DNA from: Pontibacter mangrovi
Lineage (GTDB): Bacteria; Bacteroidota; Bacteroidia; Cytophagales; Hymenobacteraceae
Direction: 5' to 3'
NCBI RefSeq assembly: GCF_006385705.1
Contig: NZ_VFRQ01000003.1
Location: 310,001 to 374,000 of the forward strand
Length of the DNA: 64,000 bases
Made by a program: the position numbers and the translations under genes. A model generated the notes under the pieces. The model searched no databases. It was given only the letters and a program-made list of their open reading frames with translations, and was not told the origin of the DNA. Shown here piece after piece: positions 19,129 through 27,816 of this stretch (position 1 is the first letter of the stretch; the number at the start of each line of letters is the position of its first letter).

Positions 19129-19894
19129 AAAAATACGCCTAGAAAAATTATCTTTATATAGTGATCTTTGATAAAAATCGCCTCCCACCCCACCCAATCC
19201 TTAAACTTATGGACTACAGCACATTATGCGTTTATCTCATACTTGTAGCCTGTAAAATAAATTTTGAAGGTCTTGAAAACAGACAATAAATGTTTAAACA
19301 TTAATACACCTTTGTGAGTGTATTATCCGGCAACAATTCTCCCCTACATAGAAACACCTGCCCAGGTTCTTGCTATTTCAGCCTTGATGTACAAGCTTTT
19401 TGCCCCATGGCTTCTGCCACCGCACGCGAAGAAAGCTTACTATATTTTGCACTATAATATTAGTCTTCTAGCATTAAACCGCAGGACTCATACTTACTTC
19501 TGTTGTTATTACAAGCCGGCACTGTTGCCGCTATACTTAAATTTTGAAGAGTAAAAGTATGAGTGGAATGGAGAGAGGTGCCTTGCCCCTAAACTAACAC
19601 CAAAGCTGGGAGTTCCGGCAAGTGACTAAAGTAACAGAAGATATATTAGCCCTTATAGTTAGCTTCACCAACTATATAGAAGAGCCGCTAACAACAGTTT
19701 ATACTTACAGATATGAATAAATTGCGCTCCTACCCAACATGGCAAGCAGATACTGACAAAGGAACTGGCGGGGATAGTGCTAGTGCAGAAATATACAACT
19801 TTCGTTGGCGACTGTGCATTTATGATTTGCTGGTAATCTCCCATACCGAACTGCACAGCCACACTTTAATGCCAACTCATACTTTTGGGCAAAA

Positions 19895-19923
19895 AAAAAA
19901 GCTCCACAAAATGGAGCTTTTTT
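19895..19923 (-). terminator. terminator downstream of the PepSY-like gene
   Basis: Arms 19895-19906 and 19912-19923 (AAAAAAGCTCCA and complement) form a stem with a CAAAA loop and a long A/T tail on the minus strand. It follows the gene that ends at 19948. Confidence 0.85.
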
Positions 19924-19947
19924 AAGCTTACTATATGACGTTCACAG

Positions 19948-20322
19948 TTATTCTTTTTCAGATGAGTCGGCTGCTCCGCCTTTCTCATTCATTCTTACTA
20001 CCCCTGACTGGCCTTCGGCATTGGTCATTTTGATTTCATAAACCGCCTCCGCGTTGGCAGCGCCTTCTGTTGGGGTTACTTTATAAATTTCGCCCACTGT
20101 CCAATCTTTATACACATCGCTCTTCAAGGCGTTTTGTACTGCTTCCGGTAGTTGGTCCTGGGTTACCGCTTCGCGGTTTTCGTTAGCATTCTGCTCTTGC
20201 ATCTGCTCGCCCTGCTGCTGGCCTTGTGTTTGCGTTTGGCCCTGCTGCGTTTGTGCATTTGCTTCTAATGAAGTAAATCCTAATATGGCTATTGCTGCTG
20301 CAAAAAATGTCGCTTTTTTCAT
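19948..20322 (-). CDS. secreted PepSY-like small protein with a glutamine-rich linker
   Basis: Exported protein of 124 residues. The signal peptide is MKKATFFAAAIAILGFTSLEANAQ. A low-complexity Q/G/N-rich linker follows (about residues 25-50), then a small domain (QLPEAVQNALKSDVYKDW, AEAVYEIKMTNAEG, VVRMNEKG) that resembles the PepSY-like / DUF2874 fold: a helix, then two strands with the YEIK and GQSGVVRMNEKG pattern. Such proteins are found in the periplasm of Bacteroidota; their role is mostly unknown. The ATG at 20322 is chosen because it starts the signal peptide. Probably a single-gene unit. Confidence 0.65.
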   Translation of the reverse strand: MKKATFFAAAIAILGFTSLEANAQTQQGQTQTQGQQQGEQMQEQNANENREAVTQDQLPEAVQNALKSDVYKDWTVGEIYKVTPTEGAANAEAVYEIKMTNAEGQSGVVRMNEKGGAADSSEKE

Positions 20323-20602
20323 AGTTATAGTTGTCGTATTTCAAATAATCTGATTTATACTGTATAAGAACCGTGCCAAACCCATACATACTCTCAAAAC
20401 ATCGCTTTAAACGCCGTTTTAAAGCTTTTTATTCGCAAATGAATTCAAATACTCTATAAACAACCTGCTAAAATATTCTACAATGTGTGGATATTATCCA
20501 CAGACTGTTATGCAACAAGGGGCTAAATTGTGGCAGCAAAGAGGCTCCCTAAAAAGGCTAACCAAAGTATGCCGGAGAAGTATAACAGGAAAGATCTAAA
20601 CT

Positions 20603-20815
20603 ATGAAAACAATGGAATGTAATGTAGGATTAGTAGAGCAGAAGGCGCGCGTGCTGGCAGGGCTTGCACTTATAGGTATTGGCGCCTACTATAATTCAAA
20701 GCCGCTGGCTGCCGCTGGCCTGGTTCCTATCCTTACGGGTATGCTGCGGTGGTGCCCCATCAACGCGGCCCTGGGATACAGCTCCTGCGCTGAAACAGCC
20801 AGAGGCAATAAATAA
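20603..20815 (+). CDS. DUF2892 (YgaP transmembrane-domain-like) small membrane protein
   Basis: Membrane protein of 70 residues. Family pattern: NVGLVEQKARVLAGLALIGIGAYY, then GLVPILTGMLRWCPINAALG, giving two transmembrane helices and the conserved cysteine in WCP, with a second cysteine near the end (SSCAE). In other bacteria this domain is fused to rhodanese or stands alone and is linked to sulfur or thiol handling. The next gene encodes a DCC-family thiol-disulfide protein 31 bases downstream, so a joint redox role is plausible. The exact function is unknown. A start three codons downstream (MECNVG) is also possible. Confidence 0.85.
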   Translation: MKTMECNVGLVEQKARVLAGLALIGIGAYYNSKPLAAAGLVPILTGMLRWCPINAALGYSSCAETARGNK

Positions 20816-20846
20816 TTTTTTCTCGACTATCAGCCCCTGCAGAAGT

Positions 20847-21215
20847 ATGGAAAAGAAGCCGATCCTGGTATACGACGGTGCGTGCAGCTTCTGCAAGTAT
20901 TGGGTAAACAAGTGGCGGCACAGAACAGGCAGCCGCATTACGTATGTGCCTTTTCAGGAGGTGCCCGATCCCTTTCATGGCGTGTCGCGGGCGCAGTTCC
21001 AAAAATCCGTTTACCTGATTACCCCCTACGAGCAGCGGCTGCATGGGGCGGAGGCAGTGGCGGCGCTGCTGCAGCTAAGCGGCTTCAGCGTGTGGCACTG
21101 GATCTATCAGCGTGTGCCCCTGGCTGGTAGCCTGGCAGAGGTTGGCTACCGCATTGTGGCTAACAACCGTGATGCTTTTTACAAGCTCACAAAGCTAGTT
21201 TTTAAAGATGCCTGA
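20847..21215 (+). CDS. DCC-family thiol-disulfide oxidoreductase (DUF393)
   Basis: Small protein of 122 residues with the family motif YDGACSFC near the N-terminus (DxxCxxC type), which gives DCC proteins their name and suggests a thioredoxin-like redox function. The AAVAALLQLSGFSVWHWIYQRVP segment and the C-terminal GYRIVANNRDAFYKL match the usual family layout. I chose the ATG at 20847; a longer frame upstream overlaps the DUF2892 gene and lacks family similarity. Its substrate is unknown. The pairing with DUF2892 suggests a membrane-linked redox role. Confidence 0.88.
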   Translation: MEKKPILVYDGACSFCKYWVNKWRHRTGSRITYVPFQEVPDPFHGVSRAQFQKSVYLITPYEQRLHGAEAVAALLQLSGFSVWHWIYQRVPLAGSLAEVGYRIVANNRDAFYKLTKLVFKDA

Positions 21216-21245
21216 CGAAGGCTGTACTGTATACTTATCGGAACG

Positions 21246-21776
21246 ATGCGCGAAGTTATACTTTATATTGCCGTCAGCCTGGATGGCTATATTGCCCGCA
21301 CCGATGGCAGCACCGATTGGCTGGAAGCGCCAGCGTTTACCTTGCAAGATGAAGACTTTGGTTACAGTACTTTTCTCCAAAGTATAGATACCACGCTGAT
21401 GGGCTACAACACCTATCAAACCATCCTTAACTTTGCCGGCCCCTTCCCTTACTCCGGTAAAACAAACTATGTTTTTAGCAGGTCGCCGGAGGCCGACACG
21501 GCACAGGTAAGTTTTATACCGCAAGAGGAAGCTACAGCCTTCGTGAAGCGGTTAAAGCAGCAAAGCGGGCAGGCTATATGGCTTATTGGCGGCGGAAAAC
21601 TGAACACAATGCTGCTGCGGACCAATCTTATAGATGAAATTATCCTGACGACGGTGCCGGTCATACTTGGAGCAGGCGTCCCTTTGTTCGCCACCGGTGC
21701 CCCGGAGCGGCAGTTAGAAGTGCGGGAGAGCAAAACATACCCGATCGGCTTTGTACAGCTAAGGCTGAAGCCATAA
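21246..21776 (+). CDS. dihydrofolate reductase-like RibD C-terminal domain protein
   Basis: Cytoplasmic NADPH-dependent reductase-like protein of 176 residues. The N-terminus MREVILYIAVSLDGYIAR and the later MGYNTYQTIL, YVFSRSP, IWLIGGGKLNTMLL and ELILT-type segments are typical of the RibD_C/DHFR superfamily. It lacks a deaminase domain and is not near riboflavin genes, so it is probably one of the many stand-alone YyaP/YwjB-type reductases of unknown substrate. It follows the DCC gene by 30 bases and may share its transcript; a hairpin follows the stop. Confidence 0.88.
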   Translation: MREVILYIAVSLDGYIARTDGSTDWLEAPAFTLQDEDFGYSTFLQSIDTTLMGYNTYQTILNFAGPFPYSGKTNYVFSRSPEADTAQVSFIPQEEATAFVKRLKQQSGQAIWLIGGGKLNTMLLRTNLIDEIILTTVPVILGAGVPLFATGAPERQLEVRESKTYPIGFVQLRLKP

Positions 21777-21780
21777 AAAA

Positions 21781-21822
21781 GCGGCCTACCCTGCAGTTTT
21801 CTTATAACGCAAGGTAGGCCGC
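21781..21822. terminator. hairpin terminator after the RibD-like gene
   Basis: GCGGCCTACC at 21781-21790 pairs with 21813-21822. The stem follows an A-run. It lies between a plus-strand gene and a minus-strand gene, so it may act both ways. Confidence 0.7.
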
Positions 21823-21871
21823 CAATATGTTTGGGTGATCAATCCTATACTTCCACCATATCAAACCATAG

Positions 21872-22099
21872 CTATACTAGCGCCGGTCTGTCGTCGAGGT
21901 TGCAGCTTGGATACTCAGGGTCGTGCCTGTGCTCTTTTTCCAGCCTGTGCTTCCTCAGGATGCGCTCCTCGTCCATCATTTCCTGGTTCAGAGCGTCGGT
22001 AAAATCCCTTGTAAAGCCCATGCTGTCGTCTACTGAACTTAAGGTGTAGTTCCAGGTGTCTGATATCTCACCTGTAGACCTTCTCCTATGTCGTCTCAT
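21872..22099 (-). CDS. small charged protein of unknown function
   Basis: Predicted product of 75 residues starting MRRHRRRSTGEISDTWNY. It is rich in Arg, Glu, Asp and His, with a central helix (DFTDALNQEMMDEERILRKHRLEKEH) and the end CNLDDRPALV. No signal peptide or membrane segment. I do not recognise a family. An earlier in-frame ATG at 22135 adds 12 residues; I prefer 22099 because the sequence becomes protein-like there. It stands alone between the RibD-like gene and the DEAD-box helicase gene. Coding status rests on the plausible amino-acid composition only. Confidence 0.5.
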   Translation of the reverse strand: MRRHRRRSTGEISDTWNYTLSSVDDSMGFTRDFTDALNQEMMDEERILRKHRLEKEHRHDPEYPSCNLDDRPALV

Positions 22100-22377
22100 G
22101 TCTCTCGCTCCTTTCCAACTGTGCACCGGAGGCACAGGTACACAATTTTAAATTTTACATATTTATTTGCCTTTATCTATAGTATTATACGAAAAAAGCG
22201 CCACATAGTGCAACTAAGGCTTGGGTTTTGATGCAATTATTCTACCAGCAAAGTTAATCTACCGACAAGGGCTTTTAGGGCCTCTATCAACCGTTCGCAG
22301 GCAAGTAATAATCTTTCACGCTAAAACCTACACCCGCTGTTATAGAAAAACTACTGAAATCTGAATACAATAAAACC

Positions 22378-22407
22378 GGCCTGTGCAGAGACAGGTCTGC
22401 ACAGGCC
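22378..22407 (-). terminator. terminator of the DEAD-box helicase gene
   Basis: Perfect 12-bp stem: GGCCTGTGCAGA at 22378-22389 and its complement at 22396-22407, with a 6-base loop and an A/T-rich tail on the minus strand. Confidence 0.85.
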
Positions 22408-22431
22408 AGTTTTGTATGTCACTCGCAAGTC

Positions 22432-23697
22432 TTACTTCTTCTTTTTGGCTTTAGCTTTTGCCTTTTTAGACTTGGCCGCCTTCACTTTTTCATCTGTCTG
22501 CTCCGCCTCTTTAATCAGGGCTTTCCAGTCATACTTGGCATCGGCGCTGAAGTCGAGGGTGGCCTCGTAGTCCTCCTTCTCCACCTCCAGCACCTTAATG
22601 TCTTTGGTCAGGTACTGCTGAATCTCCTCCAGTATAGGCCGCTCCTCCAGGGAGCAGAAACTCACGGCAATGCCTTTCTCGGTGCCACGGCCGGTACGAC
22701 CCACGCGGTGCACGTAGTTTTCGGGCTGCTCCGGCAAATCATAGTTCACCACATACTCCACGTTCGGTATATCGATGCCGCGGGCGCTCACGTCGGTGGC
22801 GATCAGCAGCTTCACCTCGCCTTTCTTAAACTTGCGCATCACGTCGAGGCGGTCTTTCTGCTCTTTGCCGCCGTGTATACTTATCGCCTGAATCCCCACA
22901 CGCTCCATGGCCGCCACCACACGCTCGGCGCGTACTTTGGTGCGCACAAAGGCCAGTATCTTCTTGTCCGGATTCTGCTTCACCACCCTCTCCAGGAAAA
23001 AGCGCTTATCCTCCATCTCCACGTACATCACGGAGTGGTCCACGTTTTTGGAGACCGGGTCTTTCGGGGAGATCTGGATGCGCACCGGCTTGTTTACCAG
23101 CGAGTAGGCCAGCTCCTTTATTTTCTCGTTGATGGTGGCCGAGAAGAACAGCGTCTGGCGCTGGCGCGGCAGCTTAGTGATGAGCTGGCGGATGTCGTGT
23201 ATAAAGCCCAGGTCCAGCATGTGGTCGGCCTCGTCCAGGATCAGCGTCTCCACGCGGTGCAGGTGGATGTGGCCCTGGCTCACCAGGTCGAACAGGCGGC
23301 CCGGCGTGGCCACCAGCACATCAATGCCATCCTCCAGCTTCGCGATTTGCGGCCCCTGCTCCACGCCTCCGAACACGCAGAACGTGGTCACGCGGGTGCC
23401 GCGGCCGATCTCATTAAACACTTCTGTAATCTGCAGCGCCAGCTCCCGCGTCGGCACCATCACAATGCACTTAATGCCGTCGCCGCGCTTGCGGTTCTTG
23501 CTAAACTGCAGCCTGTCGAGCACCGGGATGGCGAAAGCGGCTGTCTTGCCCGTGCCCGTTTGGGCAATGGCCAGCACGTCCTCCCCCTTCATGATCGGCG
23601 GGATGGCCTTGAACTGGATATCGGTTGGCTTTTTAAAGCCCAGTTTGCTCAGGCTTTTCTTTATCTCGTCGGAGATGCGGTAATCTTCAAACTTCAT
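22432..23697 (-). CDS. DEAD-box ATP-dependent RNA helicase, RhlE-like
   Basis: RNA helicase of 421 residues, probably for rRNA or mRNA remodelling. Visible motifs: Q motif (GFKKPTDIQFKAI), Walker A AQTGTGKT at 45-52, PTRELA, DEAD in LILDEADHML, SAT in FFSATINEK, then the second RecA domain with ATDVSARGIDIP and HRVGRTGRG. The C-terminal tail ends in a lysine/alanine-rich stretch typical of RNA-binding tails (SKKAKAKAKKKK). The ATG at 23697 (MKFEDYRISDEIKKSL) fits the family start better than one 30 bases upstream. It is divergent from the tetR gene. Confidence 0.95.
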   Translation of the reverse strand: MKFEDYRISDEIKKSLSKLGFKKPTDIQFKAIPPIMKGEDVLAIAQTGTGKTAAFAIPVLDRLQFSKNRKRGDGIKCIVMVPTRELALQITEVFNEIGRGTRVTTFCVFGGVEQGPQIAKLEDGIDVLVATPGRLFDLVSQGHIHLHRVETLILDEADHMLDLGFIHDIRQLITKLPRQRQTLFFSATINEKIKELAYSLVNKPVRIQISPKDPVSKNVDHSVMYVEMEDKRFFLERVVKQNPDKKILAFVRTKVRAERVVAAMERVGIQAISIHGGKEQKDRLDVMRKFKKGEVKLLIATDVSARGIDIPNVEYVVNYDLPEQPENYVHRVGRTGRGTEKGIAVSFCSLEERPILEEIQQYLTKDIKVLEVEKEDYEATLDFSADAKYDWKALIKEAEQTDEKVKAAKSKKAKAKAKKKK

Positions 23698-24007
23698 GGT
23701 AATGGCATTTATACTTGGCTTCGCCAACTCGCTCGGCTTAACCCTGATGCAAAGGTAGGGTTAATTGTTGATTGTTGGTTTTTCTTATTACTGATGCCGA
23801 CACAGCGGTGTTGCCCTGCTCCACCCTTTGCCTCCGTTTAGGCAACGTTTAGCCCGCAGCTTCTCCCCTCTCACAAAAATCCGAATTAAGCCAAAACTTT
23901 TTTGATAGTAATACTATTATACATGAAAGCATTTAAAAACTATTTCCCTGAGAAGCGGTTACAAAGTTTAAAAACGCATCCGCAGCAAAGTATAAAACAC
24001 CCAAACC
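23698..24007. other. divergent spacer between the helicase and tetR genes
   Basis: 310 bases. It holds the 5' regions of both genes, a TATACTT inside 23707-23720, AAGTATA near 23990, and a small palindrome at 23905-23917 that could be the TetR operator. No gene seen. Confidence 0.55.
23905..23917 (+). promoter_or_regulatory. candidate operator palindrome upstream of tetR
   Basis: ATAGTA-A-TACTAT, a 6-bp inverted repeat with one central base, about 90 bases before the tetR start. TetR regulators commonly bind such short palindromes in their own promoter. Assigned by position and symmetry only. Confidence 0.35.
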
Positions 24008-24697
24008 ATGACCACCAGCATACAGATAAACCTGAAGCACCAGTCGTACCTGCGTGAGCCGGAAGCGACGGAATTGGGCCGAAAAATTGTTTCTGAAAGT
24101 ATAAACCTGATAGACGGGCTGGGGTTTGAAGACTTCACCTTTAAAAAGCTAGCCGCCGAGATTGGCTCTACCGAGGCTTCGGTGTACCGCTATTTCGAGA
24201 ACAAGCACAGGCTGCTGGTATACCTGGTGTCGTGGTACTGGGCCTGGCTGCACTACCTCGTCATCTTCCAGACGCAGAACATAGCTGACCCGCGCGAGCG
24301 CCTGGCCCGTGCCATAGAGGTGATCACCAAAGCCGGCGAGGCCGACGACCCTGCCGTGGCACACATTGATGAGCGCGTGCTGCACCGCGTGGTGGTGGCT
24401 GAGTCGTCGAAAGTATACCATACCAAGGAGGTGGATGCGGAGAACAAGGCTGGCTTTTTTCTGGAGCTAAAGCACTTTTGCCATTACCTGGCGCTGCTCG
24501 TGCTCGAGATCAACCCGGCATTCCCTTACCCGCACGCCCTGATGAGCACCATGCTGGAAGCTGCGCACCAGCAGCTGTTCTTTGCGCAGCACCTGCCCTC
24601 GCTAACTGATGTGCAGGCCGAGCGATACACGGAGACAGTGGATTTTCTGAAGCAGATGGTTTTTGCCGCCATAGACCAACACCTGAACTACCGCTAA
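24008..24697 (+). CDS. TetR/AcrR-family transcriptional regulator of the export operon
   Basis: DNA-binding regulator of 229 residues. The N-terminal helix-turn-helix domain (about residues 20-70) has the family pattern: ELGRKIVSESINLIDGLGFEDF, KKLAAEIGSTEASVYRYFENK and LLVYLVSWY. The C-terminal part is a helical ligand-binding and dimerisation region. It is the first gene of the operon and its stop lies three bases before the ABC transporter start, so it probably controls its own operon in response to a transported compound or envelope signal. The length is slightly above the family average of about 200. Confidence 0.9.
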   Translation: MTTSIQINLKHQSYLREPEATELGRKIVSESINLIDGLGFEDFTFKKLAAEIGSTEASVYRYFENKHRLLVYLVSWYWAWLHYLVIFQTQNIADPRERLARAIEVITKAGEADDPAVAHIDERVLHRVVVAESSKVYHTKEVDAENKAGFFLELKHFCHYLALLVLEINPAFPYPHALMSTMLEAAHQQLFFAQHLPSLTDVQAERYTETVDFLKQMVFAAIDQHLNYR

Positions 24698-24700
24698 AAG

Positions 24701-26440
24701 ATGGACGCTACCAAACCAAAAAAGCAAATGACGCCCCTGCAGCGTTTCCTGAACCTGCTCTCCATCGAGCGCCGGGAGATCATGTATATGTATGTATACG
24801 CCGTGGCCGCCGGCCTCATCAGCCTGATGATTCCGCTGGGCATACAGAGCATTGTGGGCTTTGTGTCGAGCGGGCAGGTTACGACCTCAGTGGTGGTGCT
24901 GATCAGCCTGATCGTGCTGGCCCTGCTGATTGTGGGCGGCCTGCAGGTGATGCAACTGTGGCTGGTGGAGTTTATACAGCAGCGCCTGTTTGCCCGCACC
25001 GCCTCCGAGTTTGCCTACCGCATCCCGCGCTTTCAGCCCGAGGCGCTGCTGCAGTACAACCCGCCGGAGCTCATGAACCGCTTTTTCGACGTGCCCATCC
25101 TGCAAAAAGGGATAGCCAAGATACTCGTGGACTTTTCCACGGCGGTCATCCAGATCGTTTTCGGCCTGATCCTGCTCTCGTTCTACCACCCATACTTTAT
25201 TTTTCTGGGCCTGCTACTCATAACGGTGCTGGTGCTCATCATCTGGGCCACCGGCGGCAAAGGCATCGACACCAGTGTAAAGGAATCGAAGTATAAGTAT
25301 AAGCTGGTGGCGTGGCTGGAGGAGATGGCGCGCTCGCTGAGCACCTTTAAGCTGGTGGGCCATACTAACCTGCCCATGGAGCGCACCAACAACTATGTAA
25401 AAAGCTACCTGGACGTGCGCCGCGAGCATTTTAAGGTACTGATGACGCAGTACTACAGCTTCGTGGGCTTCAAGACCTTTATTACGGGCGGGTTGCTGGT
25501 GCTGGGAGGTATCCTAGTGGTGCAGCAGGAAATCAACATCGGTCAGTTCGTCGCGTCCGAAATCATCATCATCCTTATCATGACGGCCGTGGAGAAGATC
25601 ATTATTAAGCTGGACACGGTGTACGACGTGATGGCGAGCCTGGACAAGATAGGCCAGGTAACAGACCTGCCGGTGGAGGAGGTGAAAGGCATAAAACTGG
25701 ACGAGCTGCCCCTGAATGGCGGCCTGAGCCTACAGGCCCGCCAGCTGGGCTACAAGTTCTGGGATACCAAAAAGGTAGCCCTGGAAGACCTTACCTTTGC
25801 CATACAACCGTCGCAGCGCGTGTGCCTGGCAGGTTTTAACAGCTCCGGCAAAAGCACGCTGATAAGTATACTGCTGGGGCTCCTGCCCTCCTATAGCGGC
25901 ACCCTGAGCTTCAACGGCATCTCCATGCACGACCTGCACAAAGGCAGCCTGCGCAGCCTTATCGGCGACAACATCAGCAAGGAGCAGGTGTTTGACGGCA
26001 CCCTGATAGAAAACATCACCCTAGGCCGCCAACTGCCGATGCAGGACATACTTTGGGCTGTGGAGGTTACCGGCCTTACGCCGTTTGTGCACTCATTGCC
26101 CGATGGCCTCCACGCCTACCTTACCGGCGGCAGTATGCGCCTGCCTGGCAGCGTGGCGCGCAAAATAGTGCTGGCCCGCAGCCTGGTGCAGCGCCCCAAG
26201 CTCCTGATCGTGGATAATTTCTGGGCAGGCATGGCCAAGAAAGATAAGATGGAGCTCCTGCGCCTGCTCACCAGCCCGCAGTTCGACTGGACCATGATCA
26301 TCGTATCTAACGACAGAGAGGTGATGCGCCTGTGCGACCGCACGCTCCTGCTGCAGGACGGCCGCTTGGTAGCCAACGGCAGCTATGAGGAGATAAAGGA
26401 AATGGGTGTTCTGCAGGAGTTAACCGACGTAATCAGCTAA
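24701..26440 (+). CDS. ABC exporter (fused membrane and ATP-binding domains) with a degenerate ATPase
   Basis: Type I-secretion-like exporter subunit of 579 residues. An N-terminal six-helix membrane domain (helices at about 28-55, 63-85, 140-160, 163-183, 255-277, 283-305) is followed by a nucleotide-binding domain from about 340. Walker A is GFNSSGKST (378-386), with Lys384 kept. Other key positions deviate: the Q-loop Gln is Ser426 in my alignment, LSGGQ is LPGSV (481-485), the catalytic Glu after Walker B (LLIVD) is Asn506, and the H-loop His is Asn537. There is no C39 peptidase domain. Partners HlyD and TolC follow directly. It may bind ATP but hydrolyse it poorly. The substrate is unknown. 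Confidence 0.88.
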   Translation: MDATKPKKQMTPLQRFLNLLSIERREIMYMYVYAVAAGLISLMIPLGIQSIVGFVSSGQVTTSVVVLISLIVLALLIVGGLQVMQLWLVEFIQQRLFARTASEFAYRIPRFQPEALLQYNPPELMNRFFDVPILQKGIAKILVDFSTAVIQIVFGLILLSFYHPYFIFLGLLLITVLVLIIWATGGKGIDTSVKESKYKYKLVAWLEEMARSLSTFKLVGHTNLPMERTNNYVKSYLDVRREHFKVLMTQYYSFVGFKTFITGGLLVLGGILVVQQEINIGQFVASEIIIILIMTAVEKIIIKLDTVYDVMASLDKIGQVTDLPVEEVKGIKLDELPLNGGLSLQARQLGYKFWDTKKVALEDLTFAIQPSQRVCLAGFNSSGKSTLISILLGLLPSYSGTLSFNGISMHDLHKGSLRSLIGDNISKEQVFDGTLIENITLGRQLPMQDILWAVEVTGLTPFVHSLPDGLHAYLTGGSMRLPGSVARKIVLARSLVQRPKLLIVDNFWAGMAKKDKMELLRLLTSPQFDWTMIIVSNDREVMRLCDRTLLLQDGRLVANGSYEEIKEMGVLQELTDVIS

Positions 26441-26443
26441 CTT

Positions 26444-27808
26444 ATGGCTACCGAATTGAAAGAGTTTGACAATACCGAGAAGCAGCACCTGGAGGTGATG
26501 GATGAGGTGCAGACGCCGCACCTGGGCCGCACGCTCGCCTTCTGGATCGGGGGCATTTTTCTGATCCTCATACTTTCCCTGTTCCTCCCCTGGACGCAGA
26601 ACATCCGCTCGCAGGGCACCCTTACGGCGCTTACCCCGCAGGACAGGCCGCAGACCGTGGAGGCCACCATCGCCGGCCGTATTGAGGAATGGCACGTGAT
26701 GGAGGGGGCGTTCGTGAAAAAAGGCGATACCATTGCCAGCCTATCAGAGATAAAGGAGAAGTACATGGACCCGAACCTGCTGACGCGGCTGGAGGAGCAG
26801 GTACAGGCAAAAGAAGGAGCTGTGGAAGCCAACCTGGCGAAGGAAAAAGCTATGCAGGAACAGATAAGCGCCCTGCGCGAGGGGCTGACCTTCAGCCTGC
26901 AGAAAGCCCGCAACAAGGTAGCGCAAACACGCCTGAAACTGCAAAGCGATAGCATGGACGTGGTGGCGCAGCGCACCGAGCTGGCCATTGCCGAGTCGCA
27001 GTTTGAGCGCCAGGAGAACCTGTACGAGCAGGGCCTGAAATCGCTGACGGAACTGGAGCAGCGGCGCCTGAAGCTGCAGGAGGCACAGGCCAAGTTGCTT
27101 TCGCTCATCAACAAGTATGAGGCCACGCAGGCCGAGCTGCAGAACGCCCGTACCGAACTAAACTCGCTTCAGGCGGAGTATGGCGATAAGATCGCCAAGG
27201 CCGAAGCCGAGCTCAGCTCCACCCGCTCCTATACTTTTGCCACGCAAGCCGACGTGGCCAAGCTGCAGAACGAGCTCAGCAGCACCCAAGTCCGGAGCCA
27301 GTATTACCAAATTGTGGCGCCGCAGGATGGCTATGTGGTACAAACGCTAAAGGCGGGTATAGGTGAGACGATAAAAGAAGGCGAGCCGCTGGCCACCATC
27401 ATGCCCCGCGACCCGGACCTGGCCGCCGAACTATACATTGATGCCCTGGACCTGCCCCTGATAAAGACTGGTGACGAGGTGCGCCTGCAGTTTGAGGGTT
27501 GGCCTACGTTGGTGTTCTCCGGCTGGCCGGGGGCAAGCTTCGGCACTTTTGGCGGCAGGGTGGCCGTGATAGATAACACCGGCACCAACGGCCGCTACCG
27601 CATGCTGGTAATACCCGACCCTAACGCAGAGCCATGGCCGGAGCCACTGCGTGTGGGCTCGGGCGTGTATGGCTGGGCGATGCTGAAAACCGTGCCGATC
27701 TGGTATGAGCTGTGGCGCCAACTCAACAACTTCCCGCCAGACTATACTGAGGGTAAAGGCGCTTCGGCAACAGACAAAAAGACAACAGCAGACGGTAAAA
27801 AGGAATAA
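26444..27808 (+). CDS. HlyD-family periplasmic adaptor (membrane fusion protein)
   Basis: Adaptor of 454 residues linking the ABC exporter in the inner membrane to the outer-membrane TolC. One N-terminal transmembrane helix at about 33-50 (AFWIGGIFLILILSLFLPW), then a barrel/lipoyl-like half (TLTALTPQD, EATIAGRIEEWHV, GAFVKKGDTIASL), a long coiled-coil hairpin of about residues 110-285 rich in Glu, Gln and Ala, and the second lipoyl half (YYQIVAPQDGYVVQTL, GIGETIKEGEPLATI). Starts three bases after the ABC gene and ends eight bases before tolC. The full tripartite set argues for export across both membranes. Confidence 0.93.
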   Translation: MATELKEFDNTEKQHLEVMDEVQTPHLGRTLAFWIGGIFLILILSLFLPWTQNIRSQGTLTALTPQDRPQTVEATIAGRIEEWHVMEGAFVKKGDTIASLSEIKEKYMDPNLLTRLEEQVQAKEGAVEANLAKEKAMQEQISALREGLTFSLQKARNKVAQTRLKLQSDSMDVVAQRTELAIAESQFERQENLYEQGLKSLTELEQRRLKLQEAQAKLLSLINKYEATQAELQNARTELNSLQAEYGDKIAKAEAELSSTRSYTFATQADVAKLQNELSSTQVRSQYYQIVAPQDGYVVQTLKAGIGETIKEGEPLATIMPRDPDLAAELYIDALDLPLIKTGDEVRLQFEGWPTLVFSGWPGASFGTFGGRVAVIDNTGTNGRYRMLVIPDPNAEPWPEPLRVGSGVYGWAMLKTVPIWYELWRQLNNFPPDYTEGKGASATDKKTTADGKKE

Positions 27809-27816
27809 CCTACAGC

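Larger units (their letters stand above)
19058..19947. other. long intergenic region upstream of the second susC
   Basis: About 890 bases with no convincing gene. The first 80 bases are the susC leader and promoter. The rest is A/T-rich, carries two TATACTT copies (near 19532 and 19685) and a terminator at 19895-19923. Short open frames here have no recognisable protein features and shift composition along their length, so I did not call them. A decayed gene or an unrecognised RNA cannot be excluded. Confidence 0.5.

Noticed and set aside
19318..19554. 78-codon frame in the long spacer upstream of susC
   Set aside because: No start context, no signal peptide or family motif; A/T-rich spacer composition.
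22708..23841. Long open frame (377 codons) antisense to the DEAD-box helicase gene
   Set aside because: It mirrors the helicase frame in a GC-rich gene; it contains His/Arg-rich, low-quality protein and no motif.
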